Shown here: positions 54,526 to 62,006 of the stretch, one piece after another
Layout: each line of letters starts with the position of its first letter
Position numbering within the stretch: the first letter of the stretch is position 1
Source of the DNA: Alphaproteobacteria bacterium
GTDB lineage: Bacteria; Pseudomonadota; Alphaproteobacteria; Rhodobacterales; Rhodobacteraceae
NCBI GenBank assembly: GCA_030431485.1
Contig: JAUIIR010000017.1
Coordinates: forward strand, 1 to 62,006
Length of the DNA: 62,006 nt
Direction of reading: 5' to 3'
Position numbers and translations under genes: made by a program
The notes under the pieces: generated by a model
Seen by the model: only the letters and a program-made list of their open reading frames with translations
What the model was told of the DNA's origin: nothing
Database searches by the model: none

Positions 54526-54568
54526 TTAACTTTACTATTTTTATCAGGTATATTCTAATAGTAAAGTT
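54526..54568 (+). promoter_or_regulatory. Promoter straddled by an 11-bp perfect inverted repeat
   Basis: AACTTTACTAT (54528-54538) and ATAGTAAAGTT (54558-54568), 19 bp apart, with centres 30 bp apart. A promoter fits between: TTAACT at 54526-54531 and TATATT at 54549-54554, spaced 17 bp. The left arm covers the -35 box and the right arm the likely start site, a repressor-like layout. It lies 24 bp upstream of the unknown gene. Confidence 0.7.
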
Positions 54569-54591
54569 CGTTGGTCCATGGGGAACGGTTC

Positions 54592-55038
54592 ATGCAGCAT
54601 ACTTCGATCCTGATGCCGGACGCCGATTTACGCGGCGCTGAGCGACGCGTGATTTCGATCCTGCGCGCTTGGAACGCCGGATCGGATGCGCAAATAGTCA
54701 TGAGGGAAGATCTGAGCGCCTCACTTGGAGAAGTGCGCACGCGATCCTGTCTCCAGGCTTTCGAACAGATGTTTGCATTGTTGAAGGCACATAGCTGGAA
54801 CGCCCTGACAATCATGCCGGTGGGAATGAAGGGACTATCGCGTGACGAAACTGCCATTGCGCGATTTGTGATGGCAGCCACAGAACAACGCCGCGAAACA
54901 GCGCTGGCCGAGGCGAGCTTCATCGTTTCCGCGACAGCGCTTCTTCCAATTTTATGCGCAGCCTCCCGGTTCGGTCTGCCTCTTCTTTGCGAAGAATGCC
55001 GACATCGGGTTTTTCAGGCCTCGCTAGATACACCCTAG
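54592..55038 (+). CDS. Hypothetical protein upstream of copA
   Basis: A 148-residue protein of unknown function. It starts MQHTSILMPDADLRGAERRV; a helix-rich body follows, with a hydrophobic segment (EASFIVSATALLPILCAASRF) and a C-terminal LLCEECRHRVF with a CxxC pair. The CxxC might bind a metal. The upstream ATG 54578 is out of frame; GGGGAACG precedes ATG 54592. The gene is preceded by the 11-bp inverted repeat and lies just before the copA promoter, so a copper or stress role is possible but not shown. Confidence 0.65.
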   Translation: MQHTSILMPDADLRGAERRVISILRAWNAGSDAQIVMREDLSASLGEVRTRSCLQAFEQMFALLKAHSWNALTIMPVGMKGLSRDETAIARFVMAATEQRRETALAEASFIVSATALLPILCAASRFGLPLLCEECRHRVFQASLDTP

Positions 55039-55074
55039 AACTAGAGAGCGGCTGAAAAAAATTTTGGACTCGCC

Positions 55075-55105
55075 TTGACCCTCCAGTGACTGGAAGCCCT
55101 ATGTG
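55075..55105 (+). promoter_or_regulatory. CueR-type promoter of copA
   Basis: -35 TTGACC (55075-55080) and -10 TATGTG (55100-55105) are separated by 19 bp, the over-long spacing used by MerR-family activators. The spacer holds the dyad CTCCAG TGA CTGGAAG. This predicts copper-dependent activation by the CueR encoded downstream. Confidence 0.8.
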
Positions 55106-55130
55106 ATCCTAGAAAGATGAGGATCGACCT

Positions 55131-57587
55131 ATGACCACACTCCGCTTTTCCGTAGAAAACATGAGCTGTGCTGGCTGTGCCGGTCGCGCGGAGCGCGCTC
55201 TTGCCGCCGCGCCAGGCGTTTCCGAAGCCTCGGTAAACATCGCGAACCACATGGCACAGGTCTCGGGTACGTTTTCCCCGGACGCGCTGCGGGACGCGCT
55301 AAAAACCGCAGGATATCCCGCCCGCGAGACGACGCACAGACTATCAATTTCGGGCATGACCTGTGCCTCCTGCACAGGGCGCGTCGAACGCGCGCTGGAG
55401 GGGTTGCCGGGTGTGCTGTCAGCCAGTGTGAACCTTGCAACTGAAACCGCGAGTGTCCGCGTTCTGGACGGCGCAATCTCTGCTGACGCATTGGCCCAGA
55501 CGGTCTCTGACGTCGGATACCCCGCAAAGCCGGTGCAATACGAAACGCCGACGGAAACGCCCTCCGAAATTGATCCGCTCCGCCGCGACACATTGATTGC
55601 TGCTGCCCTGACACTCCCGGTCTTCCTGACCGAGATGGGCGGGCACCTTTATCCCCCCCTGCACCACGCAATTATGGGCAGCATCGGCCTGCATTCGTTT
55701 TGGGTGCTGCAATTCGTGCTGATCACCTTGGTTCTGGCGTGGCCGGGCCGCCGCTTCTTCCGCATCGGTTTGCCCCTGCTGGCCAAAGGCAGCCCAGACA
55801 TGAACAGCCTCGTTGCGCTTGGGACCCTGGCCGCATGGAGCTATTCGACCATCGCGACCTTTGTTCCAGCGCTTCTCCCAGAAGGCACACGCGCTGTCTA
55901 TTTCGAAGCAGCAGGTGTCATCGTCACGCTCATCCTCGCAGGCCGCTGGATGGAAGCGCGCGCCAAGGGTCGCACGGGCGCAGCGATCAGACACTTGATC
56001 GGACTGCGACCGGACACTGTGCTGCTATCGCGCGACGGAGACTTTGTTGAGGTCCCCCTTACCGAAGTCGCCGTTGGTGACGCGATCAAGGTTCTGCCCG
56101 GGGGTCGCATCGCCGTAGACGGGGTTGTGATCGAAGGCGACTCGTTTGTTGATGAGTCCATGATCACAGGGGAACCTGTCCCAGTGGCAAAGGCACCGGA
56201 TGATGTGGTGACGGGCGGCACGATCAATGGCCGCAAAGCGTTGGTTTACCGCGCCACTGCCGTCGGGTCGAACACAGTTTTGGCGCGAATCATCGACATG
56301 GTACAGACGGCGCAAGGCGCCAAGCTGCCTATACAGGCACTGGCGGATAAGGTGGTGCGGATCTTTGTCCCTGTTGTTCTTGGCATTGCAGCGCTGACCG
56401 TTCTGGTCTGGTTGGCGTTCGGGCCACAGCCATCGCTGGGATATGCACTGGTCGCCGGTGTCGCCGTGCTCATTATCGCATGCCCCTGTGCGATGGGCCT
56501 TGCAACCCCAACCTCAATTATGGTGGGCACGGGCCGCGCCGCAGAGTTGGGTGTCTTGTTCCGCAAAGGTGATGCGTTACAGCGACTGGATGAGGCCAAA
56601 GTTGTGGCTTTTGACAAGACAGGGACGCTGACAGAGGGCCGCCCGGCATTGGTCGATCAATTCACTGTGGCCGAAGCCGATCCTGTCGAGATGCTCCGCC
56701 TGACAGCCGCAATCGAACAAGGGTCCGACCACCCGATAGGCCGGGCCATTCTAACTGCTGCACCTTCCAATCTGCCAAAGGTTACCGACAGTGAAACCGT
56801 TCCCGGATACGGCTTGTGTGCAACGATCGACGGGCAGGCTGCTCTGGTTGGGTCTGAACAACACCTCAGGGAACAAGGCGTCGATACGGCCCCCCTTTTG
56901 GAGGCCATCACACGTTATGCCGACAAAGGCTATTCGTTGGTGTGCCTCGCGCTTGACGGACAAGCGGTCGCAGTCTTTGCCGTCGCGGACCAGATCAAGC
57001 CTAGTGCCAAACCAGCTATTGATGCGCTGCACCAAGCGGGACTGAAGGTCGCGATGATCTCGGGCGACAACCGCGCTGCCGCAGAGACGATTGCCCGCCA
57101 ACTTGGGATTGATCATGTCACCGCAGGCGTACGCCCGGATGGCAAGGTCGACGCCATCGCCGCCTTGCGCAAAGAGTTCGGCCCGGTGGCTTTTGTCGGA
57201 GACGGCATCAACGACGCGCCTGCTTTGGCAGAGGCAGACATCGGCCTTGCCATCGGCACGGGGACAGACGTCGCAATCGAAGCGGCGGATATCGTGTTGT
57301 CCTCCGGCCGCGTCTCGGGTGTGGTAAACGCCGTTGACGTCTCTCAGCACACGATGCGCAACATTCGGCAAAACCTGTTCTGGGCTTTCGCGTACAACAC
57401 CGCATTGATCCCCGTCGCCGCTGGTTTGCTTTACCCGGCGTTTGGCATCCTGCTCTCTCCGATGCTAGGCGCAGGGGCGATGGCTCTGAGCTCGGTGTTT
57501 GTCCTCAGTAATGCCCTGCGGCTGCGCAGAATCGCACCGGCACAAGAGGATGCACCGGCCCCGAGCTACAAAGAGGCCACGGCATGA
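55131..57587 (+). CDS. copA: Copper-exporting P1B-type ATPase
   Basis: Pumps Cu(I) out of the cytosol. The 818-residue protein has two N-terminal metal-binding domains: MSCAGC at residues 11-16 and MTCASC near residue 80. Membrane segments follow, then the TGEPVP actuator motif, the CPC site in IACPCAMGLATP, the phosphorylation motif DKTGTLTEG, the HP motif (SDHPIG) and GDGINDAPALAEADIG. All catalytic residues are present. Promoter with 19-bp spacing upstream; the stop overlaps the cueR start (ATGA). Confidence 0.97.
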   Translation: MTTLRFSVENMSCAGCAGRAERALAAAPGVSEASVNIANHMAQVSGTFSPDALRDALKTAGYPARETTHRLSISGMTCASCTGRVERALEGLPGVLSASVNLATETASVRVLDGAISADALAQTVSDVGYPAKPVQYETPTETPSEIDPLRRDTLIAAALTLPVFLTEMGGHLYPPLHHAIMGSIGLHSFWVLQFVLITLVLAWPGRRFFRIGLPLLAKGSPDMNSLVALGTLAAWSYSTIATFVPALLPEGTRAVYFEAAGVIVTLILAGRWMEARAKGRTGAAIRHLIGLRPDTVLLSRDGDFVEVPLTEVAVGDAIKVLPGGRIAVDGVVIEGDSFVDESMITGEPVPVAKAPDDVVTGGTINGRKALVYRATAVGSNTVLARIIDMVQTAQGAKLPIQALADKVVRIFVPVVLGIAALTVLVWLAFGPQPSLGYALVAGVAVLIIACPCAMGLATPTSIMVGTGRAAELGVLFRKGDALQRLDEAKVVAFDKTGTLTEGRPALVDQFTVAEADPVEMLRLTAAIEQGSDHPIGRAILTAAPSNLPKVTDSETVPGYGLCATIDGQAALVGSEQHLREQGVDTAPLLEAITRYADKGYSLVCLALDGQAVAVFAVADQIKPSAKPAIDALHQAGLKVAMISGDNRAAAETIARQLGIDHVTAGVRPDGKVDAIAALRKEFGPVAFVGDGINDAPALAEADIGLAIGTGTDVAIEAADIVLSSGRVSGVVNAVDVSQHTMRNIRQNLFWAFAYNTALIPVAAGLLYPAFGILLSPMLGAGAMALSSVFVLSNALRLRRIAPAQEDAPAPSYKEATA

Positions 57588-57976
57588 ATATCGGCGATGT
57601 GGCACAACGCTCTGGCCTGCCTGCCAAGACAATCCGCTATTACGAGGATATCGGCCTCATAAAGCCCATGCGCGACACAAACGGATACCGCCGTTTCCGA
57701 GACAGCGACCTACACAAGCTTGCGTTCTTGGGACGGGCACGTGCACTGGGCTTTACCATTGAGGATTGCCGGACGCTTCTCGCACTGTACGAAGACAACA
57801 CAAGAGCCAGTGCTGATGTGAAAGACCTCGCACAGGCCCATCTGGCCAAGATCGAAGACAAGATTCTGCAGCTTCAATCCATGCGAGATACACTGTCCGA
57901 ACTGGTACACAGCTGCGCCGGAGACAACCGGCCTGATTGCCCGATCCTGAGTGATCTTGCGACCGGGCAGCACTGA
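57584..57976 (+). CDS. cueR: Copper-responsive MerR-family regulator
   Basis: Activates copA when Cu(I) is bound. The 130-residue protein has the MerR helix-turn-helix MNIGDVAQRSGLPAKTIRYY, EDIGLIKP and a dimer helix. The metal loop is SCAGDNRPDCPIL: two cysteines about eight residues apart, as in CueR. It is co-translated with copA by ATGA overlap, so the operon is copA-cueR and autoregulated. It ends nine bases before galM, convergent. Confidence 0.95.
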   Translation: MNIGDVAQRSGLPAKTIRYYEDIGLIKPMRDTNGYRRFRDSDLHKLAFLGRARALGFTIEDCRTLLALYEDNTRASADVKDLAQAHLAKIEDKILQLQSMRDTLSELVHSCAGDNRPDCPILSDLATGQH

Positions 57977-57985
57977 GACGCGGCC

Positions 57986-58918
57986 CTAAGTGATTTCGAT
58001 GGAAGTGACCTGTCGGTACGGCTGCTCGGGTGAACAAAGGATTGACCCGAACGTCGGTGTGTTGATGGCATTCGGAAAATCCTGTGCCTCCAAGCACAAA
58101 CCCGCAAAACGACCATGCGCAGCACCAGCCCCATTGGGCAGCGCTTGTTTAAGAGTGTTCGACGTATAGACCTGTAGCCCGGGCCGATCGGTCCAAAGCC
58201 GTAAGGTCGTCCCGTCAGAAGCTTTCGCTTCGGCAACAGGGCCATCGCTCTTGTTCAACACCAGATTTCCGTCCCATCCATCACCATCGCCAAGTCGGAC
58301 CGGCGCGCGGAAGTCAAAAGCAGTGCCCGAAACGGGCTCCACACGCCCCAGAGGCACAAGGTCTGGACCGTTAGGCGTATACTGGTCTGCGTCGACACGC
58401 AGCGTATGGTCAGCAACTGTACCACAACCCATCAAATTGAAGTAAAGGTGCTGAACAAGATTGATGGGCGTTTCACGATCCGGCACGCCCTCCATATCCC
58501 ATGTCAGTCGCCCCGCTTCCAAGTACATATGCACGCGAAACGTGATCCGACCGGGATAGCCCTGTTCACCATCTTCCGATACTAGGCGTAGTTCTACGCC
58601 ACGCTCCCCGTCTGCAGAGAGTTCCCAATTTCGGCGCCCCATGCCTGCAGGTCCACCATGCAAATGGTGTGGCGCAGCGTTTGCGGGCAGTTGATACACA
58701 ACCCCATCCAACTCGAACTGTGCTCCGGCAATCCGATTTGCGACGCGCCCGCAAATCACGCCCATCGACGCCGGGTTGTGGATATAATGCTCGGGACGCG
58801 CGTATCCCAGGACGACATGCCGGTCTCTGACCTTCCAATCCATCACAGCGCATCCCATCGACAGAACTGTGATTTCCGTTTCGTCGTCACACAGGACATG
58901 AGACGTGATCTGATCCAT
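57986..58918 (-). CDS. galM: Aldose 1-epimerase
   Basis: Interconverts alpha and beta anomers of sugars. The 310-residue product has the galactose mutarotase fold, with GVICGRVANRIAGAQFELDG, AAPHHLHGG (substrate histidine), INLVQHLYFNLMG (second histidine) and LCLEAQDFPNAIN, which contains the glutamate base. ATG 58918 follows GGGAGG by seven bases. It is divergent from the MFS gene, which may import a sugar or other substrate. Confidence 0.92.
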   Translation of the reverse strand: MDQITSHVLCDDETEITVLSMGCAVMDWKVRDRHVVLGYARPEHYIHNPASMGVICGRVANRIAGAQFELDGVVYQLPANAAPHHLHGGPAGMGRRNWELSADGERGVELRLVSEDGEQGYPGRITFRVHMYLEAGRLTWDMEGVPDRETPINLVQHLYFNLMGCGTVADHTLRVDADQYTPNGPDLVPLGRVEPVSGTAFDFRAPVRLGDGDGWDGNLVLNKSDGPVAEAKASDGTTLRLWTDRPGLQVYTSNTLKQALPNGAGAAHGRFAGLCLEAQDFPNAINTPTFGSILCSPEQPYRQVTSIEIT

Positions 58919-59007
58919 AAGCAAGCCTCCCAAGACAAGTCTGAAGAATTCCACATGTCAGTGCAAATAGCGCTGGCTCCCCCCTCGGTTCCGCCTAGAG
59001 TGACGCC

Positions 59008-60231
59008 ATGACCAAACCATCCGTCCTCGACAGCCGCTATTCCTGGCTTCGCCTTCTGGTGACCTTGTTGATTGCCGTTATGGGCAATGTCGGCATGTGG
59101 GCCATCATTGTGGTCATGCCCGAGGTACAGGACGAATTTGCTGCAGGTCGCGCGGATGTGTCTTTGGCCTATACGCTGACAATGCTGGGCTTCGCACTTG
59201 GCAATTTTTATGTTGGGCGCGCAGTTGACCGCTTCGGCATCACAACAGCACTCATCGCTTGTGCCATGACACTGACCGCATCCTATGCGCTGGCTGCGAT
59301 GAGCCCTTCGCTGCTGATCCTGACGGCTTTGCAATTTGTGATCGGCTTTGCCACCGCCTGTAGCTTCGGTCCGTTAATCGCTGACATCTCGCAATGGTTC
59401 CTCAGACGACGCGGCATCGCGGTGGCGATTGCAGCGTCTGGCAATTATCTCTCTGGCGCTATCTGGCCTCTGCTACTTGGCAATCTTGCCGATGGTGCAA
59501 GTTGGCGTTGGAGCTATTCGGCACTGGCGGTGCTGACTGTAGTCATCATCCCGCCACTGGCGATGATGCTTCACACCCGTGTCCCAGCCGAAGCTATCGC
59601 AACCGCAGACACGCAATCCGCAAACCGAACACGGGCCACAGGATTTACGCCACGCCAGCTGCAATGGATGTTGGGCATCGCCGGCATCGGGTGCTGCGTC
59701 GCCATGTCGATGCCACAGGTGCACATTGTTGCGCTCTGTGTGGACTACGGGTTCGGCGCGGCGGTTGGCGCCGAAATGCTGTCATTGATGCTTATGGGCG
59801 GCGTGGTGTCCCGGCTCATCTCGGGAACGCTTGCCGACCGAATCGGCGGGGTTCCCACCCTGCTCATCGGATCAACGCTGCAAGCCATCGCGCTTTTCCT
59901 ATACCTGCCTGCGGGGGGCCTCGTGTCGCTGTACATGGTCAGCCTGATCTTCGGTCTGAGTCAGGGCGGTATTGTGCCCAGCTATGCGGTCATCGTCCGC
60001 GAATACATGCCCTCCCGAGAAGCCGGCGCCCGAGTCGGATTCGTGATGATGATGACGATCACAGGGATGGCGCTTGGCGGTTGGCTTTCCGGATGGATCT
60101 ATGACGTAACCGGCAGCTACCAATGGGCTTTCGTCAATGGGATTGTCTGGAATGGTATGAATATCGCGATCATGATCCTGATCCTGATGCGCGGTCAGCG
60201 CGGTAGATCAGCCCAGACAGTTCCAGCTTGA
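59008..60231 (+). CDS. Major facilitator superfamily transporter
   Basis: A 407-residue, twelve-helix transporter. It has the MFS motif FYVGRAVDRFGITTAL between helices 2 and 3, and its pseudo-repeat SGTLADRIGGVPTLLIG in the second half. Substrate unknown. Monocarboxylate- or sugar-type transporters look like this. Divergent from galM and convergent with a disrupted reductase gene. Confidence 0.9.
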   Translation: MTKPSVLDSRYSWLRLLVTLLIAVMGNVGMWAIIVVMPEVQDEFAAGRADVSLAYTLTMLGFALGNFYVGRAVDRFGITTALIACAMTLTASYALAAMSPSLLILTALQFVIGFATACSFGPLIADISQWFLRRRGIAVAIAASGNYLSGAIWPLLLGNLADGASWRWSYSALAVLTVVIIPPLAMMLHTRVPAEAIATADTQSANRTRATGFTPRQLQWMLGIAGIGCCVAMSMPQVHIVALCVDYGFGAAVGAEMLSLMLMGGVVSRLISGTLADRIGGVPTLLIGSTLQAIALFLYLPAGGLVSLYMVSLIFGLSQGGIVPSYAVIVREYMPSREAGARVGFVMMMTITGMALGGWLSGWIYDVTGSYQWAFVNGIVWNGMNIAIMILILMRGQRGRSAQTVPA

Positions 60232-60241
60232 AACGGCGTGA

Positions 60242-60508
60242 CTATCGACGGCCAGATAGTGGAACCAGCGTCCATACACGTCTCGCGACGACAACACGCC
60301 CCAAAGCCAGAATCACCAAGACTGAAAGAGTCCACTTAGACAGTGCCTCCATCGTCCCCTGAATCTGAACGGCATGCAGAACCGTACCGAAAACGACCAC
60401 CACGACCAGACTTGTATGCAGAACCCTCCAAAGCCTGAGTCGAGCGCTCATTTTCTGACGCAACGCAGCCAACAGAGCAGCTGAAAAAAGAGCCCACATA
60501 GCAGCGAC
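60242..60508 (-). pseudogene. Ferric reductase-like membrane protein, C-terminal fragment
   Basis: A fragment with two or three hydrophobic helices ([20 protein letters not shown], the [15 protein letters not shown] loop, LSVLVILALGRVVVARRVW), resembling the C-terminal part of ferric-reductase-like transmembrane proteins. The reading frame runs in from the IS3 insertion at 60508 and continues in frame at 61830-61881 if the IS and one GAC duplicate are removed. The N-terminus is beyond the window or destroyed. The family call is moderate. Confidence 0.6.
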
Positions 60509-60535
60509 TGAACCGCCCCGGGTTTTCCGGAGGCT
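60509..60535 (+). repeat. IS3 left terminal inverted repeat
   Basis: 27-bp end beginning TGAACCGCCCCGGG; it is an exact reverse complement of 61803-61829. Confidence 0.93.
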
Positions 60536-60561
60536 CCAACTCTTGAGTAGGATGGAGCATC

Positions 60562-60885
60562 ATGAGCAAGACCACGAACAAGTTTTCCCCCGAAGTGCGT
60601 GAGCGCGCCGTGCGGATGGTTCTCGACAACGAGGAGCAGCACGGATCGCGCTGGCAGGCGATTACGTCGATCGCAGCGAAGATCGGCTGTTCGGCGAACA
60701 CGCTGAACGACTGGGTCAAGAAGGCTGAGATCGACAGCGGCAAGCGTTCAGGCGTTCCCAGCGAGATGGCCGAGAGAATGAAGGCGCTGGAGCGGGAGAA
60801 CCACGAACTGCGTCAGGCCAACGAGATACTTCGGAAGGCGTCGGCGTATTTTGCGATGGCGGAGCTCGACCGCCGGTCGAAGTGA
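60562..60885 (+). CDS. IS3-family transposase OrfA
   Basis: A 107-residue DNA-binding subunit with the IS3/IS911-type helix-turn-helix ([40 protein letters not shown]) and a leucine-zipper-like coil at the C-terminus ([20 protein letters not shown]). Its TGA overlaps the OrfB ATG at 60885. In most IS3 elements OrfAB is made by a -1 frameshift; here orfB lies in the -1 frame, but no A6G slip site was seen. Confidence 0.92.
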   Translation: MSKTTNKFSPEVRERAVRMVLDNEEQHGSRWQAITSIAAKIGCSANTLNDWVKKAEIDSGKRSGVPSEMAERMKALERENHELRQANEILRKASAYFAMAELDRRSK

Positions 60886-61790
60886 TGGTGGATTTCATTG
60901 AGGCGCATCGTGATGCGCATGGGGTCGAGCCGATCTGCACGGTGCTGCCGATCGCCCCCTCCACCTACTATGATCATCTTGCGAAGCGGGCCAATCCGGC
61001 CCGGTTGTCGGACCGTGCCCGTCGTGATGCCGTCCTTCGGCCCGAGATCGAACGCGTCTGGGAAGAGAACTACAAGGTCTACGGCGTCCGCAAGGTCTGG
61101 CGGCAGCTTTTCCGGGAAGGCTTTGTTGTCGCACGTTGCACGGTGGCACGGCTCATGCGGGACATGGATATTCAGGGCATCATCCGCGGCAAACCGCATC
61201 GGACAACGATCCCTGACAAGAAGGCCCCCTGTCCTCTGGACAAGGTAAACCGCGAGTTCCGCGTCCCGGCGCCCAAAATGCTCTGGGTCAGCGACTTCAC
61301 CTATGTCGCCACATGGAGGGGGTTTGTATATGTCGCTTTCGTCATCGACGCCTATGCGCGCAAGATCGTCGGCTGGCGGGTGAGCACGTCCGCCCAGACG
61401 GGGTTCGTCTTGGATGCCCTTGAGCAGGCGGTTCATGATCGGCGCCCCACGAAGGCCATGGGGCTGGTTCACCACAGCGATCGCGGCTCGCAATATCTGT
61501 CCATTCGCTACACCGAAAGGCTGGGCGAAGCTGGCATCGAACCATCGGTCGGCAGTGTTGGTGACAGCTATGACAATGCTTTGGCCGAAACAATCAACGG
61601 CCTCTACAAGGCAGAAGTCATTCATCGTCGCGGCCCATGGCGCAGCTGCGAGGCCGTCGAATATGCCACCCTCGAATGGGTCGACTGGTTCAACAACCGC
61701 CGCCTGCTCGAGCCCATCGGGAATATTCCGCCAGCCGAGGCAGAAGCCAACTTCTACGCAGCTCTAGAAACTGAAGACATGGCCGCGTAA
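60885..61790 (+). CDS. IS3-family transposase OrfB (DDE integrase)
   Basis: The catalytic subunit, 301 residues, with the DDE triad visible in WVSDFTYV, HHSDRGSQYLS and DNALAETINGLYKAEVI. The N-terminal part (about residues 1-110) carries the HTH_21-type helix region (VYGVRKVWRQLFREGF). The ATG overlaps the OrfA stop. It is intact and ends 13 bp before the right inverted repeat. Confidence 0.93.
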   Translation: MVDFIEAHRDAHGVEPICTVLPIAPSTYYDHLAKRANPARLSDRARRDAVLRPEIERVWEENYKVYGVRKVWRQLFREGFVVARCTVARLMRDMDIQGIIRGKPHRTTIPDKKAPCPLDKVNREFRVPAPKMLWVSDFTYVATWRGFVYVAFVIDAYARKIVGWRVSTSAQTGFVLDALEQAVHDRRPTKAMGLVHHSDRGSQYLSIRYTERLGEAGIEPSVGSVGDSYDNALAETINGLYKAEVIHRRGPWRSCEAVEYATLEWVDWFNNRRLLEPIGNIPPAEAEANFYAALETEDMAA

Positions 61791-61802
61791 CTAACGACAA
61801 TC

Positions 61803-61829
61803 AGCCTCCGGAAAACCCGGGGCGGTTCA
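61803..61829 (-). repeat. IS3 right terminal inverted repeat
   Basis: 27-bp end, exact inverse of 60509-60535, followed by the GAC target duplicate at 61830. Confidence 0.93.
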
Positions 61830-61881
61830 GACACCCCATGCTGAGAACGGTGTGGGTGATACAAGAGCTATGAGTGAAGCT
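61830..61881 (-). pseudogene. Remnant of the same reductase gene between two IS elements
   Basis: About 50 bp of host sequence. On the minus strand it reads SLIALVSPTPFSAWG in frame with the fragment at 60242-60508 across the IS3 site. Upstream of it begins a different element. Confidence 0.55.
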
Positions 61882-62006
61882 GGTGTCCGGGCGGTTTGAA
61901 TGATGGCGGTGCATCTGGTTGGATTGAAGTTGCAACACATCCAATCAACCATTCGAGGACGCACCACCATGGAAGACACTACCATCATCAATTTCGCGGG
62001 TCGAGA
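61882..62006 (+). mobile_element. Second insertion element, partial (possibly IS256 family)
   Basis: A candidate left end at about 61882 (GGTGTCCGGGCGGTTTGAA), then an 87-bp leader and a transposase start. The call rests on the position beside a broken gene and on the N-terminal residues. The window ends before the element can be confirmed. Confidence 0.5.
61969..62006 (+). CDS. Transposase N-terminus, cut by window edge
   Basis: ATG 61969 with CGAGGACG upstream encodes MEDTTIINFAGR and continues beyond the window. The opening resembles IS256-type transposases as far as I recall. Only 12 codons are visible. Confidence 0.45.
   Translation, partial: MEDTTIINFAGR

Larger units (their letters stand above)
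60509..61829 (+). mobile_element. IS3-family insertion sequence, 1321 bp
   Basis: Terminal inverted repeats of 27 bp are perfect: the left starts TGAACCGCCCCGGG at 60509 and the right ends CCCGGGGCGGTTCA at 61829, with TG/CA tips. A 3-bp target duplication GAC occurs at 60506-60508 and 61830-61832. It contains orfA and orfB with IS3-type domains. Both reading frames are intact, so it could still move. Confidence 0.93.

Noticed and set aside
1..62006. tRNA, rRNA and CRISPR arrays
   Set aside because: None seen in the intergenic regions by eye: no CCA-ended cloverleaf, no regularly spaced repeats. A tRNA search program would settle it.

Overview
The window looks like chromosomal DNA of an alphaproteobacterium of the order Rhodobacterales, most likely the marine Roseobacter group. 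This rests on recognised family variants and gene order: pyrB followed by a DHOase-like gene with membrane-protein genes between, a bacterial ALDH16 next to deoC, an alphaproteobacterial-type LexA box (GAAC-N7-GAAC), a serC-leader-like element before serC-serA, and a short intergenic motif (CTTCTTCTTTTT followed by AAATATGC) that I associate with this group. The assignment is from reading only; no database was searched. I saw no rRNA, tRNA or CRISPR.

Layout. 1-4.8 kb: RND efflux pump (permease cut by the window edge, plus adaptor), minus strand. 4.9-6.8 kb: moaB, a family-4-like uracil-DNA glycosylase and a lipoprotein. 6.9-10.8 kb: plus-strand pyrimidine/phospholipid operon of pyrB, two small membrane-protein genes, a dihydroorotase homologue lacking metal ligands, and plsY. 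10.8-19 kb: msrA-msrB, a lone hydantoinase A-like protein, queG, a GST, mtgA, and a fatty-acid-hydroxylase/acyltransferase fusion. 19.1-25.5 kb: gltD-GFA-gltB, translationally coupled. 25.7-27.5 kb: uppP, rlmH, rsfS. 27.6-31.2 kb: deoC, a small membrane protein and a two-domain ALDH16. 31.3-37.4 kb: a frameshifted glycosyltransferase, a PPTase, an SOS-controlled but C-terminally shortened dnaE2, and an ArsR regulator divergent from a NIPSNAP/ABM gene pair. 37.5-42.3 kb: aminotransferase, sulfurtransferase, smpB, alanine symporter and universal stress protein. 42.6-45 kb: cydAB oxidase. 45-50.8 kb: phosphatase, the phosphorylated serine pathway (serA and serC facing away from serB) and an ReAII-type asparaginase. 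51-58 kb: IalB-like protein, ArsR plus ArsP-like permease, rlmN, an unknown gene behind a striking inverted repeat, and the copper module copA-cueR with a 19-bp-spaced MerR-type promoter. 58-62 kb: galM, an MFS transporter, then an IS3-family element with perfect 27-bp ends and a 3-bp target duplication, inserted in a ferric-reductase-like gene. A second transposase gene starts about 140 bp further on and runs off the window.

How the genes work together. Most of the window is housekeeping metabolism: ammonium assimilation by GltBD, serine synthesis by SerABC, pyrimidine synthesis, and deoxyribose-phosphate breakdown by DeoC, whose acetaldehyde product could feed the ALDH16. Metal and stress modules (copA-cueR, arsR-permease, cyd, usp, msr) are interspersed. 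Accessory signs cluster at 31-37 kb (frameshift, truncated polymerase) and at the right edge (IS elements). The most unusual items are the hydroxylase-acyltransferase fusion, the degenerate DHOase in a membrane-associated pyr operon, the dnaE2 without an OB-fold, and the 11-bp inverted repeat straddling a promoter at 54.5 kb.
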